Part shown: positions 18,741 to 27,465 of the stretch, in pieces | Layout: every line of letters starts with the position of its first letter | Position numbering within the stretch: position 1 is the first letter of the stretch | Source of the DNA: Rhynchopus euleeides | Taxonomy: Eukaryota; Euglenozoa; Diplonemea; Diplonemida; Diplonemidae | Assembly (NCBI GenBank): GCA_963210315.1 | Contig: OY723275.1 | Coordinates: forward strand, 1,612,001-1,676,000 | Direction: 5' to 3' | Length of the DNA: 64,000 nucleotides | Notes under the pieces: generated by a model | Seen by the model: only the letters and a program-made list of their open reading frames with translations | The model's database searches: none | What the model was told of the DNA's origin: nothing | Made by a program: the position numbers and the translations under genes

Positions 18741-21700
18741 ATGTCTTACGGAGACCGCGACCGGCGGCAAAGCAGGGACGATTGGGGCCGGGGTGATGGG
18801 CGCGACGACCGGTCGCGCGATCGGTACTCCAGAGATGACAGGGGCGGCAGGGGCGACAGCAGGGGGGGCAGCCGCATGAGCGAGCGGGATTACCGCGATG
18901 CGCCTCGTGACGCGCCTCGCGACTCGCGGGATCGGTACGAACGCAGCTCGGCATCCGCGCGGGACATGGGGGACAGCCGTGACGGGCGCGACCGGCGGGA
19001 GCGCGACAGCAGGGACTCGCGGGATCCCCGCTCCTCAAGGGACCCCCGGGATTCCAGGGACAGCCGCGACGGCCGCAGCGACAGCCGCACCGGCAGCAGG
19101 GACTCGCGCGACACCCGCCGCGACCCGCGCGACCCTCGCGAGAGCAGAGAGCGCGACCCCTCCGCACGCAGCACGCGTGACTCCCGCGACTCCCGCAGCT
19201 CGCGGGACTCGCGCGAGGCGCGCCCCTCCAGCAGCCGTGACGAGAGCAGGGGCAGCCGCGACGGCAGGGACCCCAGGGACACGAGGGACAGCAGGGACAG
19301 CCGCAAAGAAACCAGCAGGCCACGTGACTCCAGAGACCGCAGCGAGAGCGACAGGAAGGACAGCCGCAGCGACCGGTCCCGGCGGGAGTCCACCCGCGAC
19401 ATGGCGCCGCCGCCTGGGCGCGACTCGCGCGGCATGGCGCCGCCACGCCGCGAGTCCACACGCGAGCGCACCCGCGACAGGTCCCGCTCCATGACCTACG
19501 AGGCACCGCCCATCAATCCCGAGGCGCCTGTGGAGAACATCCTGTGCCAGGCATGCGCAGAGGTGCGTGCCGCAGTGGTGTGCTACAACTGCTCCGAGGC
19601 AGGCGCGCTGTACTGCGACGGGTGTTACGACGCCATCCACGCGGATGAGTCTATGGCCGGGCACTCCAACAAGGGGCCCCTGCTGCGGTGCAAGCGAGGC
19701 GACTGCACGGGGAAGTGTGCCGAGTATTGGTGCAGCATCTGCACAGACGTGTGCTCGGGATGTGCCACGCAGCACTGCTCCAACCACAGGGATGGGGAGG
19801 CGGTGCTCATCAGGGCGGGGACCAAGAACAAGGAGATGCTGCAGCAGCAGCAGCAGGTCATGAAGCATGAGGAGGAGAGCGATAGCGAAAGCGAACAAAG
19901 CAACAGCAAGTCGAGCTCGTCCTCAAGCGAGTCGTCGACAGACGACGAGCTGGTGCAGACCTGGGGGCGTGCGGAGAAGCGCCTGGAGATCAAGGGCCCC
20001 AAGAGCCTGAAGTCCACCAAGAGCCCCTGGGAGCTGGCGGGCCTGCCCAACAACCCGCTGGCAGGTCGGAAGATGCCGGATGGCGGGAGGGTCGGTCAGC
20101 CCCCGCTGCCCCGCTCCTACACCTGCGACTACTGCCGGCAGGACATCGAGTTCATGCGCCAGCGTTATAGGTGCACGGAGTGCACCGATCCCCACTACGA
20201 CCTGTGCCAGCAGTGCTTCGACACAGTCAAGCACAAGCACGAAGAGATGCTGTACATCATTGGGTTCAACCTGCAGGTCGTGACCCTCCCCTCGGCATTG
20301 AAGAACAAGCAGGCGAAGGAGCGGTATGTAGTGTGGGGTGGTTGTGTGTTGCATGCATGAGCATGTGGCTGTGGCATTCAGGGGTGGGGTGGGGTGGGGG
20401 TGGGGTGTTCTCGGCAGCCTGTGTTGGCTTCACAGACGGGCGCTGCATCACATCCTCCGAACAGTGCTGATGAGCGGGATCGTGGTGACCGCCCAGACTC
20501 CTGCTGCTACATCTGCGGAGGCACCGGGCACTTCGCGAAGGAGTGCAAAAACAGGCGCAAGCTCGAGGGTGGCGAGGCTGTGGTATGCTGCCTTCCTGCA
20601 TGAAGGCCAAAGGGTGCCACATCGCACCACTACACCACTACACACAATATCACCTATCCGCAGGAGGTGCGTATCCGCCCTGAAGAGCCAGAGGATGGTG
20701 TCAGCATTGCACAGTGCCTGGGCATCACTGCCAAGGTATGCTTCGTGCGTCATAGTGTCAGCCACCCAGACGGACTGATTTGTGCTGTTTGCCCTCGTCT
20801 GCTTGCTGTTCACCCAACACTTTCCGCAGCCCGAGCTTACTGATGAGGAGCGCCTTGCGAAGGGTCTGGTGGACATGCAGCGTCTGAAGGAGCGTGTCGT
20901 GAGGCTTGCGAAGCTGCGCAAGCGGAAGCACCAGCGGAAGAAGGGGATGGACGTCGATGGCGACGACACCGTGGAGCAGGCGGAGCTGCTGATGGGGGTG
21001 CAAGACCTGGCGCCCACCATCGTGAAGCAGGGTGTGGTGCGTGAGCCGACGCCCGAGCTGGAGAGCATCCCCGACGATGTGTACGCCGAGCAGATCGGGG
21101 CACCGCCCCCCCGTATCGTGGACGACTTGCTGAAGTTCGACAGCAAGGAGATCTACGACGCTGCCCTCGAGAAGCCACAGGGTGCGAAGGTGCCTGCCGA
21201 GGCAGCCACCGACCAGGACTGGGACCAAGAGTACTTCGAGAAGTTTGAGGAGGCTCTGTCGCGTGTCAACGACCCGCTGTACTCCAGCATCGATGGCATT
21301 GTGCGTCGTGAGGCGATGAAGAACAAGTCTCGCCACCTCGAGATCATGTGCGCCGTTGAGACGCGCCTCCAGTCCGAAAAGCTCAAGCCCCTCCAGAAGC
21401 TGGCAACGTGGTTTGTCCTGGATGCGCTGTTCAAACAGGCTGGCGGATACTTCATCTTCAACATCAAAGACAACTTGGTGACTCTGGTGCAGAGCTTCCT
21501 GCCGGTGGTCCAGATTAACGACAACTGGCGCACCCGCACCCGTGACATGCTGCGGTCCTGGAGAGACATCCTCGAAAAGAAGTATGCCACATGCCGCAGG
21601 GTTTGGCAAATCGCTACATTCACATCCTTCCTCTCATTGCTCCGTTGCTTGTCACGTGCCGGACACACCCTATGATTGCTACGTCCCCCATTGCAACTGC

Positions 21701-21750
21701 AACACACACACACACACCACAGGGATGTCGACACCATGCTCAGGAGATAA
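18741..21750 (+). CDS. RS-rich protein with B-box-like, ZZ, CCHC and CID domains
   Basis: The five exons are 18,741-20,323, 20,465-20,582, 20,664-20,735, 20,830-21,581 and 21,723-21,750. Introns are 141, 81, 94 and 141 nt, all with GTATGT/C donors; the summed frame is 850 residues plus stop. Residues 1-255 are a long degenerate RS/RD repeat (DSRDSRD). A Cys/His-rich B-box-like pair follows (about 263-360, CQACAEVRAAVVCYNC). Next come an acidic/Ser linker with a poly-Gln, a ZZ finger (CDYC...CTEC...CQQC...HKH, about 458-503), a CCHC knuckle (CYICGGTGHFAKEC, about 541-554) and a charged helix. A CID/RPR-type domain (about 720-842) has LQKLATWFVLDALFKQAGGY and ends RSWRDILEKK. CID domains bind the RNA polymerase II C-terminal repeat, so a role in transcription-coupled RNA processing is likely. 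The combination is unfamiliar to me. Confidence 0.85.
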
Positions 21751-22716
21751 GGAGCGGAATGCCCTGAGGGTCTTGCTTGCCCTTCGGGCGAGCCCCCTTG
21801 CCCTGCCCAATGAGCACCACACCAGCCACTTTCGTCTGGTAGCCCGCACCGCCAGGGGTGCTTCGCCGATCCGCCGCTGCAGAGTATGAAGAATGTGGTG
21901 CACAACCTGTGCCATCCGCTTGGAGGCCAATCATCGGAAGGAGCGGTGAAGATCACTAAACAGGAGGGGGGGGGTCGGTGTACAAATGGCACCCTGCCCC
22001 CCGCACACTGGCTCCCACCAACGCCGTTGCCTCACCCCCCTCCCTGTATCTTCTTCTTTAAGGATAGGGGCGGCAGCCCGCCGCTGTGGCAAACGCGCCA
22101 GTGCTGTAGTGTACGGAGCTCACGCTGTGAGGCATAGCGACGCTGCTTATGGCAAAGGCGACGTGAGGCGAAACACAATTCCTGCACGATCGAATGAAAA
22201 AAATGTGACATCGCGTTTTTTTGCTGAAAGAAGTCGGTGGAGGGGGGAGAGGGGGGGGGGGGATGGTGGTGGTGGTGGTTTGTCTGTCTGTGCGCACGAG
22301 CGATTGTCGTGACACACCGGCTCACGAAGCATTGACGAGTTTAGTTGGTACGGCACCGCGACACACCTGGATCACAATGTGCATGAATGAGCGCGGGACA
22401 AAAAAAACAGCGCAGCAAACTGTTGCAGCAAACGCGCATCAGGCAGCAACTGTGTTGCCGAAAGGAAGGCTGTGGGTGTGTCTAAGGAGGCATGGTGCCG
22501 GGCAAGATTCCTTCGAGCTGGGCTCACCCCCTACCCCCCACCCTTCGCACAGCCAATATGCCTGTTGGGTAACATTTGATCGCCCCGACAAAACACCCCC
22601 TACCCCCCAAACTGCCTGCCACTGCACTGGTCTCATCTCATCTCACACAACACCAATGCACCAAGACTACTGTCTCGATTCCAAGCGATCCGATATTTCT
22701 CACCCCCCCCCCCCCC
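21751..22716. other. Spacer between the RS/CID gene and a TIR element
   Basis: This spacer contains a GGT-rich/G-run (about 22,240-22,280) and short frames. No N-terminal exon of the downstream COMMD2-like gene could be found here, and there is no GTATGT donor in a sensible frame. Confidence 0.4.
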
Positions 22717-22718
22717 TA

Positions 22719-24244
22719 GGGGCCGTCTTAAGGTACCAAAAAACGTCAAAATAACGACATTTTTCGACATAGGCAATTTTCGGCCAGAAACACCCCAAAA
22801 ATGCTGAAAAAGTGGCCAGACCACCCCAGAAACCGTCCCTGGGTGTGAGACACCCACTTTGGTGGCCCGGAACGGGGCTGAAATGCAATGCTGAAAATTT
22901 TGTAGTGGTTTGGTACCGAACCCCTCCCGGCTGAGTCTCCCGATCACCCTGCCACCTGCATCATCAAAATCCCACGTCATGTACCACGTTCCGCCGCCTC
23001 TGATGAGGCATCTGAGCACTATCGAGCCAAAAAGGCGGCATTTCAGCGGGTGTTCTGTCAGGTTTCGACCGATATTATTGTGAACAAAGACCGGGATGTG
23101 TCCGCGATGCAAGGGCGTCACTCGGGGGGGCTTTCTGACGTGCCCTCCGTTGAATGCATAGGGGTCATCCCGGTCCACTTCTGGACAAGGATGAGGTGTG
23201 CGGCCACGGCGAAGCTGTCGCAGTCCCCGCGACTAATGGTTTCTGTGAGTCATCACGTGGGACCCTGTCGTACCAAATGGCAGCAGCTGTACGAGGGTGC
23301 AGCAGAACGGGACACACACGGCGGCATCGAACATGCAGTCCGCAGCAAGGATCAGGTCGAACGGGCCGTGTGTGCGTTGTATGTTGGCGGTGTCTTCAGG
23401 CATGCCCCACGCCAGCAGCCCGCTCACACCCTCCCCGCGTGCTTGACATGCAGGTTGTGTGACACGGCCTGCTGCCACTGCACCTGCGCAGCTGTGTCCG
23501 TGAGGACGGTCTTTGGAGCGCCGCACCCCACAAGGGCGACCAGGCTCGGTATTCCCACCCCGCAACCCAGCTCCAGCAGACGCTTCCCGCAGATGCGGCG
23601 GGTGCGGCGGCGCAGGGCCAGCAGGTAGGCAGCGAGCCACTGCACACCCCCCTGATCTATAGTCACCGCGCAGCACAGAACGCACAGTTCAAGCACAACA
23701 AGGCACTCGCCGGTGTGCCAGTGACCCATTCTGCTGAAGAATTGAACTTTCAGTTCAGGCATGTTCAGGAAGAAGGCCACCCCATCTGCCTCTGCAGCGA
23801 AGGATGTCCACAGAGGTTTGGAAGAGGCCGAATTCCGAACGAGCCAGATTGAATGCCTGCTGCAGAAGCGTGCGCGCTTGCAGCAGAACACAACAGCGGA
23901 GAAACTACTGAGAAGGCACTCCTTCCAAGCTTGTCACGTTCTTGCACTCCCAATTTGAACCGAAGGCAGCAGTGCCCACTCAGGAAACGAAAAGGCGGAA
24001 TGTTGCGAGCAAGTAGGGCGGGACGGGGTCGGGAGGGGTGTTCAAATGAGGGGGCCGGAACCAAACCACTACATTTTTTTGAGCATGGTCACGGATTGGC
24101 TCAGAAGTGGCCAAATACCCCCAAAAACCACCCAGACCGCCCCCAAATACTCCCAGGGGCCGGGGTTTCAAGTTTACAGCCATTTTGTGCGTGTTCCTCG
24201 CCTATGTGAAAAATGCCGTTATTTTTACCCCTTAAGATTTTGCC
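22719..24244. mobile_element. Long-TIR DNA element carrying a gene fragment
   Basis: The left arm (22,719-22,925) and right arm (about 24,037-24,244) are diverged inverted repeats. They share GTCTTAAGG near the tips, CGACATTTTTCGACATAGG against its altered mirror, AGTGGCCA and TGTAGTGGTTTGGT. TA followed by a C-run bounds both ends (22,717-22,718 and 24,245-24,246), as in the element at 3,964-5,296. The 1.1-kb interior carries a broken minus-strand methyltransferase sequence and no transposase, which suggests a Pack-type element. Confidence 0.7.
23233..23700 (-). pseudogene. Methyltransferase-16 family (METTL21/FAM86-like) fragment, frameshifted
   Basis: On the minus strand, GGVQWLAAYLLAL leads into RLLELGCGVGIPSLVALVG (SAM-binding motif I), then TVLTDTAAQVQWQQAVSHNL (post-I). 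After a one-base frame change near 23,440 it continues as SGLLAWGMPEDTANIQ and FDLILAADCMFD, the DxxY-like substrate motif of lysine methyltransferases in this family. N- and C-terminal parts are not recognisable and no GTATGY intron bridges the shift. The copy is therefore probably dead and was carried by the surrounding TIR element. A sequencing error or unusual intron is the alternative. Confidence 0.6.
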
Positions 24245-24288
24245 TACCCCCCCCCCCCCCATCCCCACACCCACTCACCCCCCACCAG

Positions 24289-24591
24289 GCGGCGGCACAC
24301 CTGCTGCATTTCGGCAGAATGGACGAAAAGGGGGAGAACCGTCAGGTTGACTACCCGGAGTTTAAAGACCTGGCGTGGAGGATCGAGGTGCCTGAGACGG
24401 GGATGTACGACAAGGTCCCCGGCGTCCCGCAGTACTCCGTGCGGATCAACTACACCGACAACGGCGAGGAGCGGAGCCGGTGGCTCACGCTGGACTACGA
24501 GGCGGCAGCAGCGCTTCTCCAGGACGTCGAAGGCGCCATGTTCTCTCTCACCGCACCGCACACAAAGCGTATAGGCCGTATTGTGAAGTGA
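24289..24591 (+). CDS. COMMD2-like protein, C-terminal exon
   Basis: A single in-frame exon follows a CACCAG acceptor (ends 24,288) and runs 100 codons to TGA. It includes VDYPEFKDLAWRIEVPETG, an SVRINYTDNGEERSRWLTLD strand region, a leucine-spaced helix and the ending TKRIGRIVK. This is the COMM domain order, closest in my recollection to COMMD2 (FKDLEWRLDV near the start and a basic RRVVRNIK-type end). COMMD proteins form the Commander complex for endosomal recycling. The N-terminal HN domain exon is missing from the visible upstream DNA. A 1.5-kb TIR element ends 42 bp before the acceptor region, so the intron was enlarged or the gene cut. Confidence 0.7.
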   Translation, partial: AAAHLLHFGRMDEKGENRQVDYPEFKDLAWRIEVPETGMYDKVPGVPQYSVRINYTDNGEERSRWLTLDYEAAAALLQDVEGAMFSLTAPHTKRIGRIVK

Positions 24592-25420
24592 TCCTGCCGT
24601 GTTAGCGAAACGCCTGATCGTCTCCTCTCCCCACCCCTCGCTCCTCCACCCCGCCCCCCTCGCCTCGCCTCGCCAGCAGAGGGAGGCACAGAGAGGGACA
24701 CGAGGGGGCACGGATGCGCTGGGGTGTGGGAGAGTTGGATGTGGGGGGGGTGCGGGAGCCTCGCGATAACCCCCGCGTGTGGTAACGTGTGTAATGTGCC
24801 AATTTTTATTCAGCCCGCTTTTTTTCCTGCGTGGAAAAAAGAACCGAGTAGCTGCAGCGAGGGGGGGGGTGGGTGGGTGTGGGTGGTGGTATGGTGGTGG
24901 GGGACCACCTTCTGCTGCACCTTGCCATGCTGCCCCCCCCCCCTCCTCCTCCTGTGTCCCTAACCCTGCATGAGTGTACCAAACGCGGGTGGCGGGGTCC
25001 TCTGTGTGCGATAGGCCCCATGTCGTGCCGTGCGCCGTATGTGATTATCTTCAAAACCGCTGGGCGCCCCCCCCACCCCCCCCTCCCTCGCAGGCGAAAT
25101 AAAACCGCATCTCCCCCCCATCTCACCCTCACACCCCTCGCAAGTCCTTCCCGAGCAGAGAGAGTAGAACACGAAAAGCTCTCCACCACAACCCCACCCC
25201 CTCTAATATCCAGAAGCGTTGCCACACCCTTCTGCCGCTTCGCGATGTGACACACCCTTGTGTGCCCACACATAGCGCAGCGGGCCCCCTCCCCCACCCT
25301 CTGCCGCCACACACACCCCACCGCAGGCCATGGCCCAATCGCCCTGGCTCAGACGGGCCTGCCGCCTGGCTGCATGAACCACCCCACGCATCGGGTGTGG
25401 GGAGAACGGGGCGCCGTGCC
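24592..25420. other. Intergenic, C- and G-rich
   Basis: C-runs occur at about 24,932-24,943 and 25,067-25,085. A possible acceptor CACCGCAG at about 25,320-25,327 precedes the next gene. Confidence 0.4.
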
Positions 25421-26830
25421 ATGGCAGCAGCCCTTCTCAGGGGACAGCTGATGCTGACCTGGGGCGCCACTGCACGGCAGGCCCGCCGCGCCACAACGGG
25501 GCCTCCGGATGAAGCCTTCTACAACATGAAGGATGTGGCGCGAGCTGTGCGGAGGTCACCCATGCGGAAGGAAGCCACACCGGCACAGCCGACAGCTCCA
25601 CCCGCAACAGAAAGCCCCGCACAGCACGACGCACAGCGCCGCCTGGCTCGGACCGAGGTGCTGGACTGCCGGAACCCCGAGCAGGCCATGCGTGTCCTGC
25701 GGAAGGGATGGAAGTCAGGTTCGGACCGCCGGACATCGAAACACCCCACCCAGGTCCTGCTATCCGACTACTATGAACTGGAGAAGCGGGGCCTGCTTGG
25801 GGCGGAAGCAATCCTGTACATGGTGGACGCGCTGGGTCCGAAGCTAATCCGCCACCTCCGCAAGGTGGTGTGGTCCGCCCAGCCGCAGCACCGCACCCCC
25901 GCCGTGCTGCACGCCGCGATGTCCGCAGAGGCCTCCCGTGCAACCGGGGATAACCCACACTTCCAGAAGCTGCTGGTTGAGTTCTCGGAGAGGGGGTTCC
26001 GCTTCCGCACCGCAACCTACAACGCGGTGCTGCTCTACCTCCGCAACAACAGGAAGCTGGTTGACGGGGCAGAGGCGAAGTTCAGGGACACCCTGCGGAA
26101 GATGTCTGCGAAGAAGCTTGCCTTCGACAGCGACACCTTCAGCTGCATCGTTGCGATGTCTCCTCCGGACCACCTCCCCCGCGTCATGCAGGCTGCAGAG
26201 GCGCAGGGCGTGCCTGCCGCCCCCCTAGCCCCTGTCGCCTTGGAGGCCTGCCAGGAGGCAGCTCTCCTGGGGGGCGATGCGGCGGCGGCGGCTGCGCGCG
26301 CTGCGGAGGAGCTGTGCGCTGCGTATGGGCCGTTCACCTCACCCGACGCTGTCGGTTCCCTTCTGAGGCTGCATGCGAACCTGGGGGATTTTGACAAGTC
26401 AGTCGGGCTTTATCGGGGCTGCAGGAAGGTCAAGGGGACCGGTGTGCTGACTGCTGCACTGCTGCATGCGTGCGAGCGTGCTGCAAAATGTCTGACGCGG
26501 AGCCAGGTCACCCGTTTTCTCGACATCGCACAGTCGGCCTTTGAAGACGAGCTGCACCGGTGTGGGGGGCGGGGGCCCACCACCCTCTGGGCAGCCATCT
26601 TCAACGTGTATATCGCTGCTGGGGATGACTTCCGGATGCGTGAGGTGATGGGGATGATACCCAAGTCTGTCGAGACGCGGAGGACGTCGGAGCACAAGGC
26701 ACTCCGGCAGGAGCTCTCGCGGAAGTACGACCTCTTCATGACCCACAGAGAGGGGGGGAAGCAGGGGGGCGAAGCCACACCAGAGGCTGTGTCCTCAGCC
26801 CCGCCCCGACGAACCACAAGCGAGAGGTGA
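25421..26830 (+). CDS. PPR-like helical repeat protein, probably organellar
   Basis: The 469-residue frame starts MAAALLRGQLMLTWGATARQ, an Arg/Ala-rich stretch without acids that fits a mitochondrial presequence. The body is alpha-helical. TATYNAVLLYLRNNRKLVDG then GAEAKFRDTLRKMSAKKLAF (residues about 203-242) reads as a pentatricopeptide-type helix pair, and weaker pairs follow (DAVGSLLRLHANLGDFDKSV; TTLWAAIFNVYIAAGDDFRM). PPR proteins bind organellar RNA. Repeats here are few and degenerate, so the family call is moderate. An in-frame GTG far upstream (25,247) lengthens the frame but adds only Pro/His-rich sequence, so I use the ATG. Confidence 0.65.
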   Translation: MAAALLRGQLMLTWGATARQARRATTGPPDEAFYNMKDVARAVRRSPMRKEATPAQPTAPPATESPAQHDAQRRLARTEVLDCRNPEQAMRVLRKGWKSGSDRRTSKHPTQVLLSDYYELEKRGLLGAEAILYMVDALGPKLIRHLRKVVWSAQPQHRTPAVLHAAMSAEASRATGDNPHFQKLLVEFSERGFRFRTATYNAVLLYLRNNRKLVDGAEAKFRDTLRKMSAKKLAFDSDTFSCIVAMSPPDHLPRVMQAAEAQGVPAAPLAPVALEACQEAALLGGDAAAAAARAAEELCAAYGPFTSPDAVGSLLRLHANLGDFDKSVGLYRGCRKVKGTGVLTAALLHACERAAKCLTRSQVTRFLDIAQSAFEDELHRCGGRGPTTLWAAIFNVYIAAGDDFRMREVMGMIPKSVETRRTSEHKALRQELSRKYDLFMTHREGGKQGGEATPEAVSSAPPRRTTSER

Positions 26831-27465
26831 AGTGTGCGGGAGGTGGGTTGGAGGGTGTGGGCGCTTTGTATGGTGCTGTGTGTGGGGGCTTCTGGTAGCC
26901 CGGGTGGTCCGGCAGTCGCGTCGCGGAGGCAAAGCGTGGCCATCGGCAGGGTGTTTGTGAGGAAAAGGGAGGTGAGTGGGGGGGGAGCAACCGACACACC
27001 CGCAGCGGAAGCTGAGGAAAAAGTTCCCAATTTCCCCAACCACCCCCCCCCCCCCCGTTCCTCATATTGTTGGATTGCCTGCATCTCATTGCTCACCGCT
27101 CTGTGCTCGAATGCGATCACCACCTTGTCATGACATACGCACCGCCACCACCACCGCCACACCCCATCCCACAGGGCTCCCGCCTCCAGAGGCAGGAAGC
27201 GGAGGGCAGCCTGCACAGACACCACCACCGCCACCGCCACACCCCAGCCACTCCCCTTGGGCAATGTGGTGAACCAAAAAAAGAAGGGTTGTCGTAGAAA
27301 TAGCCGCACCCCCCCCCCCCTGCCCCACAACCTGCATAACGAGTGAAGGGTGATCATTCTTGTGCTCCCTTCAAATTCGATTTCACTACCCCCCCCCCTG
27401 CCCCCTGCCCCTATTGTCTTTCTAACCCCTTGCTGATATTTCGGAGAGGATCTGCAAACTGCAAA
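26831..27465. other. Intergenic with CAC/CCG simple repeats
   Basis: CCACCGCCAC-type repeats occur near 27,140-27,245, and one R2 repeat lies 75 bp upstream of the next ATG. Confidence 0.5.
27325..27391. repeat. ~70-bp dispersed repeat R2, copy 3
   Basis: It carries CCTGCATAACGAGTGAAGGG, GATCATTCTTGTG and TTCGATTTCACTACC, matching copies at 8,349 and 8,600. It lies immediately upstream of the LRR gene. Confidence 0.75.

Noticed and set aside
19035..19898. Long frames antisense to the RS region
   Set aside because: They mirror the strongly biased RS/RD codons and are not independent genes.
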